A DNA stretch of 27,300 nucleotides, taken from contig JALLBK010000956.1 of assembly GCA_036940085.1 (NCBI GenBank), positions 1-27,300 of the forward strand, written 5' to 3'. This document shows positions 10,701 through 21,100 of the stretch, piece by piece. The stretch comes from Discostella pseudostelligera (taxonomy: Eukaryota; Bacillariophyta; Thalassiosirophyceae; Thalassiosirales; Thalassiosiraceae). The notes under the pieces were generated by a model. That model was not told the DNA's origin. It was given only the letters and a program-made list of their open reading frames with translations, and made no database searches. The translations under genes were made by a program, and so were the position numbers. How positions within the stretch are numbered: position 1 is the stretch's first letter; the number at the start of each line of letters is the position of its first letter.

Positions 10701-13700
10701 ATTCTTGAACAGCCTGTAAAACCTCCTAGCCTGAACTCCCCGAACAATCCTTTGAATGGCAGTGGCGCTCCTACCGAACTTTTGCGATCTTAAAGCCTCC
10801 ACGCGGTCGAAGGCCTCTCGCCTCAGGAATACCTTCGTCTTTCCAAGCTGTAACCCGGCAATTGCACAGCGGCTCGAGAAGTCAAGTGAATTGTTGTGAG
10901 CCAAGTTCTTCGAACGATCCTTTTGAAGCGAGCGTTGAAAAATTAGTGCGTGTCGACAGTCAATAATGCACCACTAGACAGTTTGTTCGGAATTCATCAC
11001 TTACCACAAAGGGAATATCATCCTCTTTCAAAGCCGCCAATAGTGCTTGATGATCGGCCTCCCAAATATCAAACGCTATCTTGCTCACCAGACGTTTAAC
11101 CTCCGAATCTTCCTTACTCATACTTGCACCACGTCCCCACCTCTTGATTGGACTGACAGGCTTCATGTCCATTGCATCTCCAAGAATGTAGTATCGAGCC
11201 TTGAAGACATTGTGGGGATAACGTGTGGGATATCCCGCCCTACTCACGCGCACTGCCTCGAGTACGCCACCACAACGCAATTGATCGACAATCATTTTAG
11301 GATCGAAGCTATCGGGCACCAAGTCGTCATTCGGCTTGAGACAGCGAATGTAGTGTGGCGCGGTCGTGTCGATACGAGAGCGCAGTTGCGCAAGCTGAGC
11401 CGAGAATTGGGCACCAACGGATTTGTTTGCGACGGATCCACGTCCCTCACGGTCTTCGGTGCGTATGAATTTCTGATTAGTCAGGCAAAGCGAAAATTAG
11501 AAGGATACACAAACATGAACAAAGTGTATGATGCTCGTCAGTTGCGCAGAACTTACCTGGATCTGAGCCAACAAATCGAAATTAGAAGCCGACAACAAAT
11601 CTGCACTACTCGCGGGCAATTGATCCTTGTTCTTTTCCAGCCAATTATCCGTCGAATATTCCACTGGACCAGCATAATGCTCGATGCTGAATTTGTAACC
11701 CACCCTCTGGGCGCTCGTGGCACTGAATCGCGCATGCTCGTCACACTTGGCATACAAATACCTGGTAAACTTCTGATCGTCTGATCGCGGAACAATGCAT
11801 TGTTCGTCGAGTAATGCCAAGATGCCAGTATGCTTCCGATCGATGAGATCAAGCACGTCCTGATTGTCAGGGAATGAGATGAATTTCCAAAGAATGCCCT
11901 CCCGTTCATACTCGTCCTGCTCGAGCTTGAACACGTACTTGTTGAATTGCTGCTGCAATGCTTCATTGGTGTAGTTGATGCATATCTGCTCGAAACTGTT
12001 CGTCTCAAAGGTTTCAAAACCAAAGATGTCCAGTACTCCAATGCTGGCACTTCCTTCCTCGCTTGCATATCCGGACTTGTTGGTACCGCGATGCTGGTTC
12101 GATATGCTCTCATTGATCTTGGTTACGATGAAATCGAATACGGCACCATATGTAGCCTTCATCAATGCCTCACATGCCTTGTCACTTGACACCTTATCCA
12201 ATGGACTGTGAACAACCTCATTCCCAGCACGAATGGCACGATAGGTCAATGCATATTCGAGATCATCCAAACTGACACCCATGAGCTTGGCTGCGGTGAC
12301 CGCGGAGTGAGTTTTGTCCATGGAGCATGCATCGGACATACCATGGGCGTCGGATTGATGCGTGGCAGTGAAGGTGATGTTACCGCAATGTAGGATGGCA
12401 ATGATGAGGCGTAGAAGGGATGTAATTGTTTCGGATGTGAAGCCAATGGTGAACTAGAGTGAAAAAGCGAGACAGGCAGGAGGAAGGACGTCGAATGAGA
12501 CTTGATTTCCAGTAGTCAATGCAAAACAAGCATCTCAATGGAGGAATAGTACTTACCATGGCGTCCAACATTTCCAAATGCATCTCCCCATCCACCACAC
12601 CATCTCTACGATCATACGTCCCCGTCCCATTCAACAACTTGAAATCTCTCATGTCCAGTTTATCCAAACCCAATTGAATCCGTTCTTCCACCGTTGCCGC
12701 CTCGAGGAATTGATAAAAGATATGATAATTTCGTTCTCCAGCACTGGGATGGATCAATCGTACCTTCTCCAAGAGGTAGGTTTCAATTTTGGCACCGCTT
12801 AATTTGCCCGAGGCAGTGAATCGAATATCAATGTACTTGCCAAAACGCGACGAGTTGTCATTGCGGAGTGTACGGGCATTCCCGAACGCTTCGAGGATGG
12901 TATTGGATTGGAGTACCTGTTGTTCAATGCACATTTCTCCCTCCTCCTCTCCTCTGCGAGGACTATTCATCATCTGCTGCTGCTGGCCACCAATCTGCTT
13001 ACTGAGCATGGCAAAGTAATTAAGTACAATCTTGGTTGTCACCGTCTTGCCAGCACCACTCTCACCACTGACTAGGATGGATTGATCCGAGGGAGAGAAG
13101 GTAGTAGTAGCAGCACTCTTCGCCTTCGTCGACATGGAGGATGATTTCTGCATGAGCATGGAATTTTCAAGACCCCGCTTCATGGAACGGTAGGCATCAT
13201 CGGCGGTCTTGTAGACATGGGGTGGAAGCTTGGTAGTGGTAGAAGCAGCGTTGTTGCTCGATCCGTTCATCTTTGACTTGTGATTTCCATTCTTAAACGG
13301 TGTGGCACTAGTAAACGATGCTGATGCTGGAATACCCTCCCCCTGCAATCGATACCGTTCCATCACCTCACTGGAATACAAATGATCCATACGTTGGAAT
13401 GGATTCACTGCGATTAAGATTGGACCAGTACTGGTATAGATAATATCAGCATCATATCGCAATCGAAGTGCATGTAATATGGCCGGTTCATGCAAGTGTG
13501 TCAATCCAATAAGATCATGCACACCGCCCACTACCGAGGTATCAAGTTTGGTCGATGGAGAAGAAATGACGGATGCTTCAGGATCACCTCCGGTAAGTTG
13601 ATACGACGATGGGAGATTACGTAGTTTGATATCAGGATGGTCCGCGTTGGCAAGTGTGGCGGCATCGACGAATATTTCACGTTCAAATGGTGGAATGTTG

Positions 13701-13984
13701 GTGAAGTAATTGAGTTCGTTGGTGTTGGCATTGATGAGAGATTGGCAATGTTGCTGCTGCTGTCCATTAAATTGAAAGGAGGAAGCAGATGATGCCATCA
13801 TCATCATTGTTGGAGTGTGAATGACGCCAGTGTCATTTGTTAACGTCAATTTCACCATGGCCTTGCTGTTGCTACCTGATCGAGCCTTGGAAGATGTCGT
13901 CTCCTCGCGATCGGCAATGCGCGCTGGGACCCAGCCCCATTCCGATGATGGCGAGCGCAGCCAGACATGTGCTCCCACCTCCAT
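7731..13984 (-). CDS. Myosin heavy chain: motor, four IQ motifs, ankyrin repeats, degenerate kinase
   Basis: Actin-based motor of 1963 residues in five exons: 13984-12557, 12453-11557, 11472-11005, 10919-9504 and 9413-7731. All exon lengths are multiples of three and all junctions are phase 0. Seen in the protein: an SH3-like N-terminus, P-loop GESGAGKT (307-314), switch I NDNSSRFGK (375-383), switch II DIFGFE (618-623), the motor motif HYIRCLKPND (815-824) and converter LGKTKVFL (956-963). Four IQ motifs follow (about 983-1075) as light-chain or calmodulin sites, then six or more ankyrin repeats (about 1150-1440) that run across intron 4. The C-terminus has kinase hallmarks: VIAK lysine, HSDFGTHN (1714-1721), PPE (1752-1754) and DIWAFG (1785-1790). 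However, the DFG position reads GVG, so the metal-binding Asp is missing and a pseudokinase is likely. Low-complexity inserts (about 218-252 and 281-299) sit just before the P-loop. The motor looks competent for ATP hydrolysis. The start ATG has a good context (ACAACAATGG). No coiled coil is evident, so it may be single-headed. The class cannot be assigned. Confidence 0.93.
9414..9503 (-). other. Intron 4 of the myosin gene
   Basis: 90 bp, donor GTGAGA after ...GCTCCTGAG, acceptor CCTTACAG before CTTGCGACC. The join NHAPE-LATLVDKETG continues an ankyrin repeat, which shows that the ankyrin and kinase-like exons belong to the same gene as the motor. Confidence 0.88.
10920..11004 (-). other. 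Intron 3 of the myosin gene
   Basis: 85 bp, donor GTAAGT after ...CCCTTTGTG, acceptor CAAAAG before GATCGTTCG. The join (DIPFV-DRSKN) precedes the converter motif LGKTKVFL in frame. The acceptor is weaker than the others but is the one that keeps phase 0. Confidence 0.82.
11473..11556 (-). other. Intron 2 of the myosin gene
   Basis: 84 bp, donor GTAAGT after ...GCTCAGATCCAG, acceptor TAATCAG before AAATTCATACGC. The join gives LLAQIQ-KFIRTED in phase 0, leading into the conserved HYIRCLKPND motif. Confidence 0.9.
12454..12556 (-). other. Intron 1 of the myosin gene
   Basis: 103 bp, donor GTAAGT after ...GACGCCATG and acceptor CACTCTAG before TTCACCATTGG. The join restores the motor sequence LDAM-FTIGF in phase 0. 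Reading through the donor would instead give an unrelated tail. Confidence 0.9.
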
Positions 13985-14961
13985 TGTTGTGAATACTTTT
14001 GTTTTTGATGATGATGATGATGATGGTCTTCAATCAATTCGATGATGCTGACTTCTTGTTCACAAAGAAGTTGTTCGAATTAATAATTTCAAAATTGATT
14101 TGAAATCAAGGACGCCAACGAATTCGAAACTCAGCAATTGAAATTCGATTGAGGGATTATGATGATGACATATTATGCCGTCTCCTTCCCCATTGACATC
14201 GTTGTTCTATCAAATATCAAATAATAATCGACATCGTCGTCATTCCCATCACACTTTCCCCTCCACGACAACGATGCATCGTACCATCGCGGCAGGCAGG
14301 AAGGTAGGGGAAGGGCACATAAAAATCATGGTGGCGCACCGATCTTCCTTCCCATCTTCAGCGATGGATGGCAGTTTGTCGCCGCTTTGTGTGGCAAAGT
14401 GAGGGGAGTGTCGACCATTCTCAAGGCATTCTCAAAGACGCGAAAATGGATTTGGAGGGAGAAGCCCTCCTGAAGGAATTGGTACGATGAGGATTTGAAT
14501 TTCTGATGTCGATACGAATTCCAGATTGGGGTAGAACTTGAGAGCGGAGGTGGTTTGCTTCCTCCGTTTCGAACAATTTTTGAACATTTCTTCAAGAAGT
14601 CTTATAAGGTTGAAGTCAAAGGATACTTTTGATCCAGTTAATAGCTGTCACCAGTCATTAGTCTTTTTATTGAGAAGGTGGTCAATTTGGAACGACATGT
14701 TATTACGACGCGCGAACTCTGGGGCCGCAACATTCGATTCCGGCGTATTCGATTAGGACACTTGAAGCACAAAATGATTGTTGTCCCTCATTCCTCACTG
14801 TTCTTTGTGACCATCTTCTCTTTCCCTCGTTCCTCCGCACCTTCGCGAACGGTTGGTGTGGTTACCATTTCAACAACTCTTCATCATCTTCTCATATCCT
14901 ATTGGTTGTGTCTACATAATAATAATATGTCTATCGTACCATCGATCAATAAATATTGGTC
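13985..14961. promoter_or_regulatory. Divergent intergenic region between the myosin and oxidase genes
   Basis: This spacer of 977 bp separates two genes transcribed away from each other, so it must hold both promoters and 5' leaders. A GAT/ATC trinucleotide run lies at about 14008-14026, in the myosin leader. Other AT-rich patches occur, for example near 14205-14230 and 14918-14930. Small open frames on both strands show no recognisable domain. No core promoter element can be assigned from sequence alone. Confidence 0.6.
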
Positions 14962-17900
14962 ATGCCTCCTCCACCCTACCAACGTCGAATATCCAACGAT
15001 ATTGAATTATCGTTGCAGCTCCATCAGCTACGCGATCTACAATCTCATCTCGGGTTGCTCGTCCAGGATGGAGGGCATCAATATCAATACCAGCCGATCC
15101 ACAATCAGCACCAGCACCACCACCACCAGCATCAGGAGGAACAGTGGATCGATGAGGAATGTGGCTTGATGTTGAATGGCGGCAGCGGCGGTTCCATCAC
15201 AACATCATCACGACGACGACGACGATCTAGTACAATAACAACTTCGACTACTGGCTCATCCGATGAATACCTCCCATCATTGTCATCGTCGAACAACAAG
15301 TGCAATACCATCAGCACCTACAACTACAACCCACTCCCTTCGCTCCTTGCATACCAGCGACGACGCATGGCGCAGCCTCAATATTATTACACATCTAATA
15401 ATCCACCCGTGGTGTATCGCACATCATCATCACCATCATCAACAACAACTCCGCGCACTTCAGTTTCTCTAGCTCAAAATACAACCTCATCATCATCATC
15501 AGCAGCAGCAGCAGCATCATCAGCAGTAGCAGCGAAGGTCGAGTGTACAAATAAATTGGACGATTCCAACCGAAGTAGAAGCAGTGCCGTCTCGTGGGAT
15601 GAAACTATCCGATTGACAAATCACACAGATCCAACCGTGGACTCCAGCGAAGGCGGCGATGACTGTGTTTTTATTGGTGATTGCGATGCAAGCGGTAGAA
15701 GCGGTAGTAGCAAAAGCAGTACAACTACAACGAGCCGAGGAGAGCAGCAGCGACAGGGACGGTCATTGGCCAACCTATCGAGATCGCTTCGAAGTAGTAT
15801 TCGCTCATCGAAACAAAGACGAAAGCAATATTCACAACAACACCATGCATCCCAGGGTAAAAACAACAACAATAGCAGCACCACCACCATTGACACTTCT
15901 GCTACTGCCGACGGACAGCCATCCTCCACATTGCCCAACTACGATTTTCTCAAAAAGGAAGATGATGCCAAACAGAGTTATGGTGGGAGTATCCGACCAG
16001 CCACCAAATGGTGGCATGGAGTATTTATATTCTCACTCATTAGCATGTTAGCTTCTATAATCACCCTTTGGGCACCATATCCCATTGGAGCACGAATGCC
16101 ATCGGCTACTATTGCAACAATGCCATTCTCCAATGGATGCATAGGATTACAATCATGCATCTGTCCACGTGAAACCATCTGTGCCGATGATGTACTCTCC
16201 ATGATATTTCTAACCATTGCACGATCTACCGCATGGTTCAACTATCCACTCTACATGCTACTGTTCCTAAGCAAGGCGAATAATCTCAATGACTTTTTGC
16301 AAAAGACTGCATTGCGATGTTGGATCAACTTCTCGGATTTTCATCGCGTCCATACATTGTTTGGGATTGTGGTTGGATTGGAGAGTACATGTCATTCGTT
16401 TTTTCATTTGTTGAGATGGGCACGGAGAAAGAATGACATTCAGGTAAGAGATGAAGAAGTTGGTTGTTGCTATGGTATTCTTTGCACTCTTGATCGGATT
16501 CCGATTTGTCATATGCCTCGTGTCGTATACCTCCTTGCAAATACTCAACCAATCATTATTGAACTCTTTGGTATTCTTTACAGTTACTTTGGACAACCAC
16601 AACTGGTATCACCGGATTGATCGCCATCACGATCACACCTCTCATCGTCTTACCCATGACGGTACCATACCTTAAGAAACACATCTCCTTCGAATGGCGT
16701 AAATTTCTTCACTACCTCTCCATTCTTTGGGCCACGGCATTAATGTTCCACGCTCCGCAACGAATTTTTTGGCTCATTGGTGTACCATTATTTATCTATG
16801 CCACCGACAAGATGGTGGAAATCTTCTTCAAGACGCATTTAACCGAATCAGCCTACTTCCAACGATTGGGAGAGTCATCGTGTATAATATCGTTTGAGAA
16901 TCCACCAGGATTTGGCAAACAGAACTCCGCCTACGTCTACTTGATGCTACCGTGGTTATCGAAGTACCAATTTCACGCTTTCACAGTCTTTCCATGCACC
17001 AGACCGAATCATTCATCCGTGTGCATTCACAAGTGTGGCGATTGGACAACGAAGCTTATGAATACCATTACTACCCCAACACACAAGCCTGCGTTTGTCG
17101 TGGGACCGTTCTTATCACCCTTCAGCTCACCTGCCATGGACAGTGAGAATCTAGTTGCGGTGGCGTCGGGTATTGGAGTTACACCTGCTATTTCATTAAT
17201 CAAGCAGTACTCTCACACTTGCCGTCGGTTGAACCTCATTTGGATATGTCGAGATCCAGGATTGATTGAGCACTTCCTCCATAATGTCGACTTCGGATGC
17301 GATGGGTATATACTAATTTACTACACTGGGAGAGAGCGATCGTTGGTGTTGGGCGATGGTATTCCACCCAATATCTTCATATTCAATGGCAGACCAAACC
17401 TTGAGCGGACCATCAGTGGCATCATTGTGTCGATTGCGGCGGGTACTTGCCTACCAGAACATTTGCTCGAGTCAGTCGTCTTGACTCAAACGCCGGCAAA
17501 GATGCGATCCAAACTTCTCCTGGAGAAGGCATTGTCCATCTACAACATGGATCAATTGTATGAGTACACAACAAAGGCTTCAATCTTCTACAATGAGACG
17601 ACTGAACCTACCGTCGGCACAGTTCAATATCGAGGTGTTTTATCCACAATGAGGCATCTGCTTGGGGACGATTTCCAACTGGTCTCCGACCAGATAACAA
17701 CAAACTTTGAAAGGGTGGATACTGATGGTGACTGTCTGCTGAACCGTATTGAGTTCGAAGAATTCTTCAACCTCATGCTCCTAGGATCGGGTAGCACAGA
17801 CGAGGACTCTGTCATGGCCACCGTTAAGAGTGGCATACACCAGATGAGCACATGTCGCGATTTATTTGATTCCAACAACGACTTTGCAAAGTCAGATTCA

Positions 17901-18074
17901 GAGAGGTGGAATGATGAATTTGGTCTTACGAAGCATCTTCAGGGCAATGGCAAGTTCGCGGCAAAGAATTGGAAAATGTTATATTGTGGAGGATCACGGC
18001 CGATAAAAGACAAATTGAAAGATTTTGAGCGCAAGTTCGGTGTTGGTTTGTCAGTTGAGAAGTTTGACTGGTAA
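14962..18074 (+). CDS. NOX / ferric-reductase-family flavocytochrome with an EF-hand inside the NADPH domain
   Basis: This gene has two exons (14962-16443 and 16584-18074), 990 residues. The family moves electrons from NADPH through FAD and two hemes across a membrane to oxygen or ferric iron. Residues 1 to about 345 are Ser/Gln/His/Arg-rich and probably disordered; membrane segments start at about 353. The heme ligand pairs are clear: H464/H478 (14 apart) and H537/H550 (13 apart), as in NOX and FRE proteins. The FAD motif is HAFT (625-628, usually HPFT), the nicotinamide motif GIGVTP is at 690-695, and the closing CGG is at 962-964 with a NOX-like aromatic C-terminus. The gap from GIGVTP to CGG is about 270 residues, roughly twice the usual, and holds a textbook EF-hand loop with acidic ligands from D873 to E884. 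Calcium control is therefore likely. The first ATG after an in-frame TAA was taken as start. Superoxide production and iron reduction are both possible; sequence alone does not decide. Confidence 0.9.
16444..16583 (+). other. Intron of the NOX-like gene
   Basis: 140 bp, donor GTAAGA after ...GACATTCAG, acceptor TTCTTTACAG before TTACTTTGG. Joining is phase 0 (NDIQ-LLWTTTTG) and puts both heme-ligand helices and the dehydrogenase half in one protein. Without splicing, the first frame would stop at 16618-16620. Confidence 0.92.
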
Positions 18075-18171
18075 ATGATAATGTAATATTATTTGGTAAC
18101 CTATCATGGATATGTTGTCGTTTCGTAGAATTGTCGAATGGTGTATCATGGATGCGATGATGTGATGTTCT

Positions 18172-21100
18172 CTAAAGTCCCAACCCAGCCACTGGCGGAT
18201 CACAAGCCCAGCAACACCAATCGCTCAGCTCTTTGGCAGCAGTTTCATCGAAACCCAGGCATTCCTCCGCAGCGTTGTACCAAGCTTCGCACCCCTCGCA
18301 CTGAATCCAAAACACCTTGATTGGACGAGGGTGAGTATTTCCGCACACGCACCCGAGCCATGGGTTTTCGTCGCCATCTCCTTCGCTGTTGCTACCGTCC
18401 TCGCCGTCACTATCTTCATTGGTACCACAGGAAACAGAGCCGTCATCAATTTGATCTCCCGAAGACAGATGGTTTGCAGCTCTTCTGAATGTGAATTCAT
18501 CGTCGTCACCACTTGCTTCGTCGATGTGTGACACATGCTTTTGAGTAGTACTCTTCGGTAGTCGGGATTCCTTGGTGTTGAGATTGGATCTATTGTCGCT
18601 TGTCTTTCCTGAACGCGTTGAGTGAGCAGCGTTCGCTCCATTCTTCCTCCGCTTTGTTGTCGTCTTTGGTTTGAATTTGCGTGGGCAGTTCTGGTCGTGT
18701 GCCTTGTTGGTTTTGATGCCCGTACGAAGTTCACGCTTGCATTTGTTACACCCTAACTTTGCAGCCATGGATAGAGACACTTCTTTACCGCCCCGCTTTG
18801 TGGTCTCCGGTGGCGGATCGACATCATCCTCATCATCACTATCATCCTTTGTACCAAGGGAAAGAGAGTCGTCATCAACATCATGTTCCCTAGAAGACCG
18901 ATTGTTTGCATCTCGTTTGGAGGTGAATTTACTCTCGCCATCGATTGTTCCGTACACAGACATCTTCTCTTGACTGGTACTCTTTTGCTCGACACTCTCG
19001 CCCTTCCTTTGCTTTGTCGTTGTAGACTTGGTATTGCGTGGGTTGCCCTTGCGTGGACAATTCGAATCATGAGCCTGGGTGGTTTTGATACCGGTACGAA
19101 GCTCACGCTTGCATTTACTACACCCAAACTCGGCAGCCATCGGTAGCGACGCAGTACCACCAAGCTTTGCGATATCGCTCTCTGAACATAGACACATCTC
19201 ACGCGACCTAGTGTTATCCTCGGCGACTTCCTCTGCGATTGCCATATGATGTGGATGTGCATTCTTTCGACAGTCATCAACTTCAACTCCGTGGAGCTCG
19301 TTGTCGGAATCATTGTCTTGTTTATCGTCGCCTTCACTACCTGCCGGGTAAGATTCGAAATCGAGTACATGCTGCGTCTTGCTCCTACGATCGTCCTCGA
19401 AGCTGACCCTTTTCCTCTTCAGAGAGGCACATGCACCAATATTGTTCCACTCTATTGCCAGATCCTGCAGCGTCGCCGACTCTTGGTTGGTGTCAGCCTC
19501 TTGAATGTCAAATCTAGCCACGGTAAGCAGCAATTCAGAACCACAAACGTCCAATTCAATTTGAAGTTCTGCCATAGTCATGTTGCCGATGAATTTTCCG
19601 TCGATACAAAGAACCATATCATGATGTTTGAGACCAGAAGACGCATTTTCATTCACCCATCCCGAGATATCTTCCTATTGTAATAGATGAGTAGAACAAG
19701 AGGGTAAGCGAGAGAACCGATGGCTGTGAGAATGCTCACGTATGCAATAGAGTACTCACCGCTGCCTCGGCGGGCGACAAAGGCTCAATGGTGTCGACCA
19801 AACATGCACCTCCAAACTCATGAAGCCTGACTGTAAACCCCCATGGTCTCAAGCTAGCCCTATCGCGGCGCAAGCGAAGAACACTGTAACCGCCACGAGC
19901 GGGAGAGCAGTGCGTCGCGTGATATGGTGAACCCAATTCCAGCGGATTGGCCACGAATCGCTTCGGCATTTTCAGGTGGTAATTGGTTGGTAGAACATCG
20001 TGCAATGTTTCGGATTGAAATGGAGACAGAATTACGAAGTCGTTGTCCTCGTGGCCGACCTTACCCCATGGATTGGAACAAGGAAGCCACTTTGACCCGC
20101 GCGGAGAAGGTACCGTTTCATTCAGCGATTCTGAGGTAAATTCCTTGATCCATGAGGGTAGCGGAGTAAGTGATGGAATTTGAGGAGGATTTGTTCCTTG
20201 ATGATGTAGTGGAGATGGAGTCGGTCGATGCGTGTTTGAATTCGTCGGTTTAGCATGGCCTCGTAGAATTGACGACGCGACAATTGATGACTCGGAACTC
20301 TCTTCACTAACCAGTTGCTTGTTTGTATCGCTTTGTCGACGAGGAAGTAGCTTAGGCGTTTTGGGTACGGCATCTGTTGGTTCTGCCACTTTGTTGCTTC
20401 GCCCACGGGGATAAAACATATGTTTGCGTTGTGTCCCATCGCCATTGCCCCCGGCTTTCACCGACATCCTCGAATGCTCTCGTAACTTCCGCTGATCAAC
20501 CTCATCATCATCACAATCATCAGATAATCTTTTTTTCTCTTTGGCGTTGCTGCTTCCGACTCGCACTTGGCAACTATGATCGTGAAACTGACTTCCACTC
20601 GATTTTGCACCAATTCGCTTCTGCGCAATGCTCTCATTGCACGCCACCACATCGGAGAGATCTTGATTGCTCATTTCGTCCTTCTCGTGGTCGCCACCAG
20701 CATCCACAGTAGTAGAGGTAGTTTGATCATTAGCAACGTGTTCCTTCCCAACGCCTTCGTGAGGTATTGTCGCCGCTCGGCGCGGATTGCATCGTAGCGT
20801 TGAGGTACCTGGTTTGTCACTGACTTTGTTGCCACCCTTTCGGTTCTTGATGGCATTCATGGGTCGAGTGTTGGCCAACAATCCCAACTGGTCAAGACGT
20901 GCATTATTTCGTTGTATATTGCGTAGACGGAGACGCTCATAGTCGGATAGCGGATGGCCACTACTATCGAAGTGGTCAGGGCTGGGCACTTGATTGACAT
21001 CGTCGGTAACTTGGTCAATATTATCCATCTTGGAATGATCAATCGTCGACGTTGGTACCGGCAACGATGTGACCTGAACATCACCTGATTCATTCCTACT

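Noticed and set aside
11047..11784. Open + frame of 245 residues opposite the myosin motor
   Set aside because: It covers a region where the minus strand encodes conserved motor sequence on both sides of intron 2; its translation matches nothing recognisable.
13485..14026. GAT/ATC-rich trinucleotide tracts as possible CRISPR or satellite arrays
   Set aside because: They are simple sequence repeats without spacers, and the genome is eukaryotic.
14538..15169. Two overlapping + frames in the divergent spacer and over the oxidase N-terminus
   Set aside because: No domain, no start context, and the second overlaps the in-frame start of the NOX-like gene in another phase.
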